Position numbers and translations under genes: made by a program. A stretch of 19,464 nt of DNA from an uncultured Chitinophaga sp. GTDB taxonomy: Bacteria; Bacteroidota; Bacteroidia; Chitinophagales; Chitinophagaceae. This document shows positions 7,161 to 16,100 of this stretch, one piece after another. Where the stretch lies: assembly GCF_937898475.1 (NCBI RefSeq), contig NZ_CALEJS010000023.1, forward strand, positions 1 to 19,464. The letters are read 5' to 3'. The notes beneath the pieces were generated by a model, which was not told the DNA's origin, did not search any database, and saw only the letters and a list, made by a program, of their open reading frames with translations. How positions within the stretch are numbered: position 1 is the first letter of the stretch; each line of letters opens with the position of its first letter.

Positions 7161-7168
7161 TACTTTTG
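7161..7168 (+). promoter_or_regulatory. Possible Bacteroidota -7 promoter box
   Basis: TACTTTTG matches the TAnnTTTG -7 consensus and lies 18 bases before ATG 7187, in a 65-base gap after the barrel gene. A TTTG -33 box is not seen at the expected distance. A small GCGCA/TGCGC dyad (7134-7138/7146-7150) lies just upstream. It may give an internal promoter for the fibre and RHS genes. Confidence 0.35.
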
Positions 7169-7186
7169 TAAACGCTTATTCAATCA

Positions 7187-8410
7187 ATGCTAAATAAAAC
7201 CTATACCATTATGTACAGATTTTTTTGTCCCTTCCTATTACTTGCCGCAGCAATAGCTCACCCTTTTACATCATCGGCTCAAAACAACAGGTTGGAAAGC
7301 ACGGGCAATGTCGGTATTGGCACCACTACTCCTGTTGTTAAACTCAGTGTTTATGGCGCTGCAGATGACTCGGCCGCTATCTCCCTCCAATCTGGCAGCA
7401 ATAGCCGTTTTTATATCCAACAAGGCGGGTCCCTGCTGAAGATAGGTGGAGTTACACCTGGTACAGGAGTCATTAATGTGCTGAATACAGGAAATGTAGG
7501 TATTGGTACAATTAATCCTTTGGGTTCCTTGCATGTAGCGACTCCAGCCGGCGCGGGTGGCGTTATTGCCCAGAGTACATATGGACTTTCAGCAGGAAGC
7601 GGAGCCTTCTTGCGACTTTATAACAGCGGTACTCCTACTGCTGTCAACCAGCGTTTGGGTGGCTTACTAATAGGAACTAACCCCTCGGGTACTACACTGA
7701 GAACCGGCGCCCAAATAGAAGCATTTAGTGAGGCTGCCTGGACCGACGGTGTTTCACAACCAAGTTTTATGCGCTTTCTTACTACCGGGACCAATAAAGT
7801 GTCGCCGGAAGAACGTATGCGCATAACAGCGGATGGTAACATCCAGATACCACAGGGGGCACAATTCGGAACGGCCTTGACAGACAAATTCGCATATGAC
7901 GGTAAAACGCAGGTTCATTACGGCATGCAATGGATTATGGACAGCTGGAATCAAAATGGGCCAACATTATGGGCAGCAGCTTATGGAGGCATGAAGTTCT
8001 TTACCCAGGGCATTCCCCGGATTACTATTGCAGGCGACGGCAACGTTGGAATTGGCACTACAGCTATTACGGGCTATAAACTAGCGGTGAACGGCGAAGC
8101 CATTTTTACCAGGGTGAAAGTAAAACCGTTTAGCGGTTGGCCGGACTATGTTTTTAGTAAGGATTACAAGCTTCTGCCATTACAGGAGGTGGAAAAGTAT
8201 GTGAAAGACAACAATCATCTGCCTGATGTTCCTTCGGCCGCAGAGGTGGAAAAAGAGGGATTGGATCTGGGAGAGATGAATAAGCGGTTGTTGCAGAAGG
8301 TGGAGGAGCTGACTTTGTACATCATTGAGCAGCAGAAGTCGATTTTGTCGCTCCACCAAGAGGTGAAGGCATTGAAGGAAGAGAAGGAAAATATAACATA
8401 TAGAAGATGA
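7187..8410 (+). CDS. Secreted fibre-like protein 1 (GNVGIGT repeats, tail-fibre-type C-terminus)
   Basis: This 407-residue protein has a signal peptide (hydrophobic core LLLAAAIA, cleavage near SSAQ32), then a Gly-rich, beta-structured body with repeated GNVGIGT motifs (GNVGIGTTTP at 40-49, GNVGIGTINP and GNVGIGTTAI further on), which are typical of trimeric fibre proteins in Bacteroidota. The C-terminal module (about 309-407) has WPDYVF, NNHLPDVPS, and LGEMNKRLLQKVEELTLYIIEQQ, ending in a coiled coil; it resembles tail-fibre/intramolecular-chaperone-type C-terminal modules. It probably forms surface fibres or a stalk. ATG at 7187 or 7211 could be the start. The stop overlaps the next gene's upstream ATG. 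It is not a phage gene by context, since no other phage structural genes are near. Confidence 0.75.
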   Translation: MLNKTYTIMYRFFCPFLLLAAAIAHPFTSSAQNNRLESTGNVGIGTTTPVVKLSVYGAADDSAAISLQSGSNSRFYIQQGGSLLKIGGVTPGTGVINVLNTGNVGIGTINPLGSLHVATPAGAGGVIAQSTYGLSAGSGAFLRLYNSGTPTAVNQRLGGLLIGTNPSGTTLRTGAQIEAFSEAAWTDGVSQPSFMRFLTTGTNKVSPEERMRITADGNIQIPQGAQFGTALTDKFAYDGKTQVHYGMQWIMDSWNQNGPTLWAAAYGGMKFFTQGIPRITIAGDGNVGIGTTAITGYKLAVNGEAIFTRVKVKPFSGWPDYVFSKDYKLLPLQEVEKYVKDNNHLPDVPSAAEVEKEGLDLGEMNKRLLQKVEELTLYIIEQQKSILSLHQEVKALKEEKENITYRR

Positions 8411-8433
8411 AATTATTTACAAGGTATAAAATA

Positions 8434-9636
8434 ATGCCAATGAAAAAATTAATAAGAACTTTACTGACTGGGTTATTACTACTTTCAGTTATTTCTACAG
8501 CTATTGCTCAACAATCTGGAAATTTTTTCGTTAATGGAGACCTCGACAAGTTCTATCCGGTTACTTTCTTTGATGGTGGATGGGCAAATCTAGCTGCCAC
8601 CGAACTACAGATAGGACGCTCTGATGTCCACCAGGATGCCTCCAATAGGGGCTCGTTAATCGCAAGCTTCCGGTATCATGTTACAAATTGGGGGCATGGA
8701 TCTAACTTTATCGATGCTGACATTCGTCAATTTACGGGCGCTAATAGTAAAATGATAAGTGGCTGGAAAGATGGCACTGCCGCTAACGGCAGTTACAGAA
8801 TCATAATCTGGCTCAGAGGAAATACCACCTATACTTACAGATCGAACTACGCAGTTAATCCGTTAGTGTACGATGGAGTGCAAAACCCATTGCCTTACAA
8901 GGAATTGATAGGTACGACATCCAGCATTGATCATTCGTATAAAACAAGTCTCGACCCCACAGTGAATATATATGGCATGTCATATGCCAATACTGCTTAC
9001 TTCAACGGCTCCGCTAACAATTATTTTGCAGGCAAAGTTGGTATTGGAGTTACCAACCCAACATTTGCATTTCACAGTGCTGCATACAACAATACAGGCG
9101 TAGCGGCGGCCTTGTTATGGGGAGATCGTTATGGGGCAGCTGTAGGTATATCAGATGACACTTCATCTTACTATGCTTTTCACGTAGTGTCTAACGTGGA
9201 TTCAATGGGAAGGGGAAAGGCAGGTGGCACGAAAAGCTTATTATATGTAAGAGGCGATGGAAACGTGGGGATTGGCACGCTGTCACCCCAGGCTAAACTG
9301 GCCGTAAACGGGGATATCTTTTCGAAAAGGGTTAAGGTGATCCAGACAGGCTGGCCTGATTTTGTGTTTCGGCAGGATTACCTGCTTCCTTCTCTACAGC
9401 AGGTTGAAAAATATATTATCCATAATGGGCATCTTCCAGATATTCCTGCGGCTACCGAAGTAGAAAAAGATGGACTGGACTTGGGAGAAATGAATAAGAA
9501 ACTGTTGCAGAAAATAGAAGAATTAACCCTATACGTGATTGATCAACAAAAACAACTAAAGTCTCAGCAGGAACAGATAAACCTTTTACGGGAGCAAAAT
9601 GAGGCCTTTACTAAGCGTGGTAAAGGCAAGCGCTGA
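8434..9636 (+). CDS. Secreted fibre-like protein 2, paralogue of the preceding gene
   Basis: From ATG 8434 this is 400 residues with a clean signal peptide (MKKLIRTLLTGLLLLSVIST, cleavage near AIAQ). An in-frame ATG at 8407 overlaps the previous stop (ATGA), but it would add nine residues before the signal; AAGG near 8420 supports 8434 or 8440. The body differs strongly from its neighbour, while GNVGIGTLSP and the C-terminal module (GWPDFVF, GHLPDIPAATEVEKDGLDLG, EELTLYVIDQQ) are clearly paralogous. This pattern, a variable body on a shared C-terminal trimerization or attachment module, suggests fibres with different binding specificities or a heteromeric stalk. It sits 30 bases ahead of the first RHS gene. 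Confidence 0.75.
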   Translation: MPMKKLIRTLLTGLLLLSVISTAIAQQSGNFFVNGDLDKFYPVTFFDGGWANLAATELQIGRSDVHQDASNRGSLIASFRYHVTNWGHGSNFIDADIRQFTGANSKMISGWKDGTAANGSYRIIIWLRGNTTYTYRSNYAVNPLVYDGVQNPLPYKELIGTTSSIDHSYKTSLDPTVNIYGMSYANTAYFNGSANNYFAGKVGIGVTNPTFAFHSAAYNNTGVAAALLWGDRYGAAVGISDDTSSYYAFHVVSNVDSMGRGKAGGTKSLLYVRGDGNVGIGTLSPQAKLAVNGDIFSKRVKVIQTGWPDFVFRQDYLLPSLQQVEKYIIHNGHLPDIPAATEVEKDGLDLGEMNKKLLQKIEELTLYVIDQQKQLKSQQEQINLLREQNEAFTKRGKGKR

Positions 9637-9666
9637 AAATAGTTGATAATACTTAACACCCCATCT

Positions 9667-12600
9667 ATGAAGAAATATTTATTAAGTATCCTGACAGTGT
9701 TGGCGTTTGCCGTTAATGACGTTAACGCACAGGCATTGGACCTGGATAATGTGTTTCCCCCATCTCCTACTGCTGCGGGTTTGGGTAAGTTTGCCACTGC
9801 CAGCGTTAATTATGCTGATGGAGCCGCCGGGTACAGTATCCCGTTATATGAGTATAAAACAAACAATCTCTCCATTCCTATTAGCCTAACCTATAGTACT
9901 AATGGAACCCGGGTTACACAAGTGGCCTCCAGGGTAGGGCTTGGGTGGAACCTGAGCGCCGGCGGCGTGGTATCAAGAATGGTATTGGGAGAGCCTGACG
10001 GTAGCAGCACCTTTTTACGTCCGCCCCCGGAACAAACAGATGCATACGCTGCACAGTGGCAATCATTTGTCGAAAAGGCCGGCAGCGAAGGATATGATAC
10101 CCAGCCGGATATTTTTACTTTTTCATTTGGTAATTACAGCGGTAAGTTCATCATCGATGGCAGCCAGATCATGAAACTGGATGACAACAACCTTGTAATA
10201 GAGGGAAGTATTGCCAGTGGTTTTACCATTACTACGCCGGATGGAGCAAAATATGAATTCAACCAGGTGGAATCTTCTGTATCGACCAGCAGCTGTGCTA
10301 AGGGAGCGTTTAGCCGTACACCTATTAAAAACGCCTGGTACCTTACGCAAGTTAGCCATCCTAAAGGAGATATTATTTATATTAAGTATGGCACCTGTGA
10401 TTACTCATACTATTCATCTACTTCGCAGGTCGCTACCGCCAACACCCCCTCTCCGAATCAATGTTCTGGTACTGTTAATTGCCCCAGTATACCCGCAAGC
10501 CAGGAATGCCAGATTCAGATGCGTAATTATGGTGTGTATCCCACGATCATCACCAGTAATGCGTTAGGCACTGTATTACTAGGTTACAGCCCCAGGGAGG
10601 ATCTCGTGGGGGATTATTGTCTGACATCTGTGACAGTATTGGATACTATAGTATCCAAAACAGCCACAGATGTTCCGGTAAACCAGCAAAAGATCAGGAC
10701 AGCATATGAGCTGGGGTATATTTATTCTTCTGCCGGGGCCACTTATCGGGCAGACATCGGTAAACGAATGTTTCTTGGAAGCGTAGAAGAACTGAATATG
10801 GAACCCCTGTCGAGTACGGCAAGAATATATCGTTTCGAATATGATAACATCAACAGTCTTCCGGCCCGTACTTCCCATTCACAGGATTATATGGGATTCT
10901 ACAATGGTAAATCGAATGGCTCATTGATTGCAAAACCAACAGACGCTACAGTACTGAGCTATTTCCCTAATCAAAGTTTTGGAAACCGGAACCCGGACCC
11001 TGCCTTCAGCAAAATTGGCACGCTGAAAAAGATCACCTTTCCGGGAGGAGGATATGACTTGATCGAGTTTGAAGGACACTCGATCAAAAATACCGCTGTA
11101 CAATGCCATGAAGAACAATCCGAACGCGTATATGTGGAAGGTACTTCTGAGTTTAAGCAAACCAGGACCTACTATTCAGCGCCATTTAGGGTACCCTGTA
11201 CCCAGGTGCTCAATTTAAATGTAGGCAATGTGATCATCACTCCTGACTATCCTGCTACCTATTATCGCACCACGGCTTGCCTGCTTGATGGTGCGGGGGA
11301 GCCATGCGGCGTGGGAGGCTGGTCTGTTGGAGGCGATGAGCATCAAAGCTTTACTATAACCCAGCAAGGCACCTATGTACTGGCGGTAACTGTTTATGGT
11401 CCTGCACGCGGATATGCATCTTTGAACTATGCACTATTGGATACATCATCCAACAAGCCAATTCCCGGAGTAAGAGTAAGCAAGATCACTACTTATGATC
11501 CGCTTAGTGGCAAGGGGCAGGTAAAACGTTATTCCTACAGCAGGGATGGAAGATATTCCTCCGGTGAAGCTGTGAACTCATCCCCTTCCAACATTTACAG
11601 GTATGAAAAGCAGGTACAATGCCCTAGTGACGGGCAAGGATCGTGTCTTACCAGGATCTGCAGTTATGTTCAATTGGCTTCCTCCAGCTTTTATGACCTG
11701 TGTTCTTACTCCGGTAATCATATCTATTATAGTTACGTGTTGGAGTCTGAAGGTGAGAACATGGAAAATGGCGGCACAGAGCGGGAGTTCAATGTATTCT
11801 TCGACCAGAGTGGTCACCCAATCATGGGCCAGCCCTTCCCGGGGGCGCCTTTATCGAACTTCTCTCATGCTAATGGGCTAAAAATCACGGAAAGGTCATT
11901 TGTACGGACAGAAGGTACGCTCAAGGTTGTACGGGAGGAAAAGAACTGGTACGGTATCGATCCTCGTGTTCAACAGTTCGCCACCTTCTATGCTGGTAGG
12001 AGAGACCCTAGTTCCTCTCTCTGCTTTATAAATACAGGCGTTGGTTCTGTATTTAACATGCGGGCGGCAAGTTTGATGACCTATGATATGAACAGAAGAT
12101 GGGTGCATCTTGATTCTACGCGGGTCACTTCCTATGACACAAACGCAGGAACGCTGAGCAGTCTGAATACGCTTACATACGGCAACCTCCTCCACCAGCT
12201 CGCCACTACTGAAAAGACGCAGGATAGTGAGGGTCAACTCGTGGAAACACAAAAGTTTTATGCAAACGATTCAGTGACCGGTCTGACGGCCAGTGAGCTG
12301 GCGGCGAAGCAAGCATTGAAGGACCTGAATATAAAAACGGCACTGATCCAGCAAAAGGTGATCAGAAATGGGAAACAAGTTTCACTCGTGAAAAACAACT
12401 ATGGCATTTTTAATAGCAATATGCCACTGTTAGCGAATATTGATGCTCAGTTTGGAAGCGGCCTCCTGGAAAAGAGAATATTTCATGACAAGTATGATAC
12501 CAGGGGTAATTTGTTGGTACAATACAAAGGCAACGGACCGAAGATGTCCTATATATGGGACCACAACGCTTCTTTACCGGTGGCGCAATGTACGAATGCG

Positions 12601-13119
12601 GATGTAGCGGATATTGCTTTCACCAGCTTTGAAGGCAATACACACAGCAGCTGGAGCCTTGGCAATGCCGCAGGGATCACCGCATCAGGTATAACGGGCA
12701 GTAATAGCTATAACCTTGGATCCGGTAATCTTGTGAGATCGGGGCTACAATCCGGACAGCAATATATTGTGTCGTACTGGGCAAAAACGGGAACGGTCAA
12801 TGTGAGCAATGTCTCCACCACCCAGCAGGGAGCCACCATTAACGGATGGACCTATACGGAGAAAGTGGTTACCGGCACAACAACGGTTACCATTTCCGGC
12901 ACTGCTGTCATTGATGAAGTACGATTATATCCTCTGGGAGCACAGATGGTCAGCTATACCTATACTCCACTGGCGGGGATGACCAGCCAGGTTGACGCCA
13001 GCAGCAAGATCACTTATTATGAATATGATAAGCTTGGCAGGCTGGTGAGGGTAAAAGATCAGGATGGCAGGATATTAAAGCAACATGACTATCAATATCA
13101 AAAGCCAGTAACCCAATAA
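9667..13119 (+). CDS. Secreted RHS protein with SpvB/TcB-like N-terminal region
   Basis: From ATG 9667 the protein has 1150 residues; a TTG at 9643 would only add residues before the signal peptide (MKKYLLSILTVLAFAVNDVNAQ). Residues about 50-110 (AGYSIPLYEYKTNNLSIPIS... RVGLGWNLSAGGVVSRMV) match the start of SpvB/TcB-type RHS proteins. The middle is a long beta-rich RHS-like region with two likely beta-sandwich insertions (about 550-600 and 981-1092, the latter starting AFTSFEG and ending IDEVRLYP, like carbohydrate-binding modules). It ends with classical YD repeats (YYEYDKLGRLVRVKDQDGR, about 1117-1137). It lacks the RHS-associated core and any toxin domain, so it looks like the non-toxic half of a two-protein RHS shell whose other half is the next gene, 28 bases downstream. 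Confidence 0.82.
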   Translation: MKKYLLSILTVLAFAVNDVNAQALDLDNVFPPSPTAAGLGKFATASVNYADGAAGYSIPLYEYKTNNLSIPISLTYSTNGTRVTQVASRVGLGWNLSAGGVVSRMVLGEPDGSSTFLRPPPEQTDAYAAQWQSFVEKAGSEGYDTQPDIFTFSFGNYSGKFIIDGSQIMKLDDNNLVIEGSIASGFTITTPDGAKYEFNQVESSVSTSSCAKGAFSRTPIKNAWYLTQVSHPKGDIIYIKYGTCDYSYYSSTSQVATANTPSPNQCSGTVNCPSIPASQECQIQMRNYGVYPTIITSNALGTVLLGYSPREDLVGDYCLTSVTVLDTIVSKTATDVPVNQQKIRTAYELGYIYSSAGATYRADIGKRMFLGSVEELNMEPLSSTARIYRFEYDNINSLPARTSHSQDYMGFYNGKSNGSLIAKPTDATVLSYFPNQSFGNRNPDPAFSKIGTLKKITFPGGGYDLIEFEGHSIKNTAVQCHEEQSERVYVEGTSEFKQTRTYYSAPFRVPCTQVLNLNVGNVIITPDYPATYYRTTACLLDGAGEPCGVGGWSVGGDEHQSFTITQQGTYVLAVTVYGPARGYASLNYALLDTSSNKPIPGVRVSKITTYDPLSGKGQVKRYSYSRDGRYSSGEAVNSSPSNIYRYEKQVQCPSDGQGSCLTRICSYVQLASSSFYDLCSYSGNHIYYSYVLESEGENMENGGTEREFNVFFDQSGHPIMGQPFPGAPLSNFSHANGLKITERSFVRTEGTLKVVREEKNWYGIDPRVQQFATFYAGRRDPSSSLCFINTGVGSVFNMRAASLMTYDMNRRWVHLDSTRVTSYDTNAGTLSSLNTLTYGNLLHQLATTEKTQDSEGQLVETQKFYANDSVTGLTASELAAKQALKDLNIKTALIQQKVIRNGKQVSLVKNNYGIFNSNMPLLANIDAQFGSGLLEKRIFHDKYDTRGNLLVQYKGNGPKMSYIWDHNASLPVAQCTNADVADIAFTSFEGNTHSSWSLGNAAGITASGITGSNSYNLGSGNLVRSGLQSGQQYIVSYWAKTGTVNVSNVSTTQQGATINGWTYTEKVVTGTTTVTISGTAVIDEVRLYPLGAQMVSYTYTPLAGMTSQVDASSKITYYEYDKLGRLVRVKDQDGRILKQHDYQYQKPVTQ

Positions 13120-13147
13120 TCCCAAACCCTGTTGAAAAAGAAGTAAT

Positions 13148-16100
13148 ATGCAGAAGTTATTTATTCTCACATTGTTATCGGGTTATGCAATCACATTGCC
13201 CGCCCAGAATAAACCTGACACCAATAGCGTGCGTCCCGCAGCAACAGCTGTTACACCGCCTCCTGCCTATACTGGATCGACCATTAACTACATCCGTACC
13301 TGGGAGCCAAGTATGCCTACTTCCGATCCGGCTGCTGTTACCGGTTCTACTGATGTAAATGCAGTTAAGCAGACTACTCAATATTTTGACGGACTTGGTC
13401 GGCCTTTACAAACAGTAAGCAAGGCTATTACCCCCGCTGCCAAAGACCTGGTAGTACCCATGGTATATGACGCGTACGGCCGGGAGCAATATAAATACCT
13501 GCCTTACGTGCCCAAGACAGGGAATGTAAACGACGGTAAATTTAAAACCGATCCTTTCAATGCCCAGAAAGCCTTTTACCAGGACAGCGCCTTAAATCCC
13601 GGCGCATCCGGGGAAACGATCTATTACAATCAAAACGAGTATGAGGCCTCTCCACTGAACCGGGTGCTGAAAACCTACGGCTCGGGTAATACCTGGGCAA
13701 AAGAAGGAGGCAATAAGCCGGTAGAACAGCAATACCTGGTTAACTCCGCTGCAGATAGTGTGCGTATCTGGGACATACCAGCTACCGGTATTATTCCCAT
13801 CAGTGGAGCAAACCGTACCTATGCGGCAGGCCAGCTATTTAAAAGTGTAACCATAGATGAACGGGGCAAACGTGTTACAGAGTTTAAGGACAAGGAGGAC
13901 CGGGTGATTCTGAAAAAAGTAGAACTGACCGACAATGCTGCTAACGGGCATACCGGCTGGCTCTGTACCTATTATGTGTATGACGACTTGGGCAACCTTC
14001 GTTGTGTGATCCCACCTAAAGCAGTAGAGCTGGTCAAAGCTAGCTGGGTACTGGATGCCACTACTGCCCGTGAGCTCTGTTTCTTTTATCGCTATGATAG
14101 CCGTAACCGCATGATCATGAAAAAGGTGCCGGGGGCAGATTCCACGGAAATAGTATATGACCTGCGGGACAGGCTGGTGTTTAGCCGTGATGGAAACATG
14201 CGAAGCGCGGCCAACAAACAATGGCTGGTGACTTTCTATGATGGGCTGAACCGGCCTACCATGACGGCCCTGTACAACTCCGCCTCTACCCGTGACACAC
14301 TGCAGGCCAGGATGAACACAGCTGTTTCCAATACCCAGACCATCACTCATGCCATCCCAGAGCAGGCGGACCTTGAGTTTGCCTATTATGATGGCCGTCC
14401 AAAGTATACCGCCCGGAGAAGTATTACGTTTGACGGTGGTTTTGATACAGGATCAGATGGAACAACAGATGCACTTATCGATGCTGCAGCCAATCAGGAT
14501 ACTTTTAGCATTGTGGCGGTGAACCCTTTACCAAATATTGCCGCCAGCACGCTCACACCGCTGACCTATACTTTTTATGATGATTATAGCTATACCGGCA
14601 AGCATAATGCTGTCACCGGGGACCTTATAAACCCTACCTTTTCTGGTAGTCCCTATGCTGAAATAATAGGCACAACAAGCAATATGACCAGGGGCCTGGT
14701 GACCGGCACCAAAGTACGGGTGCTCGGTACCGATCAGTGGCTGACCACGACCACTTACTATACGGATAAGGGCAGGGTCTTACAGACAATTGCTAATAAT
14801 ATCAGCGGAGGTAAGGATGTGGTGAGCAATATATATGATTTCAGCGGCAAACTGCTTAGAACTCTCCAACGCCATACTAACATTCGTAGTGGTCTTACTC
14901 CCGAGACCAGGGTGATGACCCAGCTATTGTACGATGCGGCAGGCAGGGTGACTGATGTGATCAAGAAGTTGAATGACAGTACTCAGCGGACTATCACAAA
15001 AAATGTTTACGATGAACTGGGGCAGCTAAGGACCAAACGTTTACATGTAAATGGTGCCAGCCAGCTGGAAACACTTAACTATGAATTTAATATCCGTGGC
15101 TGGCTGAAGGCCGTCAACAAGGATTTTGTGAAAACGGCTAACAGCACCGCCAACTGGTTTGGGCAGGAGCTGAGCTATGATTATGGCTTTACGACCAATC
15201 AGGTAAACGGCAATATCGCCGGCGCAAAATGGAAGAGTCGCGGCGATGGTAAAGGCAGAGCGCACGGATATGCCTATGACAATGCCAACCGGCTGACAGT
15301 AGCAGATTTTACCCAGAATAATACGCCCACTGCCAAAACCTGGGATAGAACACAGCAAGATTTTTCCGTGGATGTACTGGTTTATGACCCTAACGGCAAT
15401 ATCCAGTCCATGCGGCAAAAGGGCATGAATGGCACTACCATTCAAACTATTGACAGCCTGAAATATGGTTACCTGCCGAATAGTAACAAGTTGTCCTTTG
15501 TTACTGATAAGAAGAACAACAGCGCAAGCCAGCTGGGTGATTTTAAGGAGATCAATAACAACGAAACTGCTGATTATGCTTATGATTCCAGTGGCAACCT
15601 GATCAAGGACCTAAATAAGAACATCGCAGTTATCCGTTATAATCACCTGAATCTACCGGATAGTATCGTGATTACCGGCAAAGGTGTTATCAGGTATCAG
15701 TATGATGCTACCGGTAACAAAGTAAGGAAAATCGTTACCGATAGCACGATTTCTCCCGCAAAGATCACTACTACAGAATATATTGGCGGGCTCGTGTACC
15801 GGAATGATACCATGGAGCTGATAGGCCATGAGGAAGGCCGTATCCGCCCGGTATATGTCTCTGGTCAGCCGGTTAAGTACTACTATGATTATTTTGTAAA
15901 AGACCACCTGGGGAATGTTCGCATGGTGTTGACGACGCAGACAGACCTTAGTATGTATACGGCCACCATGGAGGCATCCAATGCAGCAACGGAAACGGCT
16001 TTGTTTAGCAATGTGGAAGAGACGAGGGTAGAGAAGCCAGTGGGGTATCCGCAGGATGACATGGTTGATAGCAACTTGTATGTAGCTAAGCTGAATCCCA

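Noticed and set aside
7187..9636. Prophage tail-fibre genes
   Set aside because: The fibre-like proteins have Sec signal peptides and lie in an RHS operon; no capsid, tail, terminase or lysis genes are present.
13835..14350. 171-codon minus-strand ORF within the RHS toxin gene
   Set aside because: It is the complementary shadow of the RHS gene's codon use; no start signal or recognisable motif is present.
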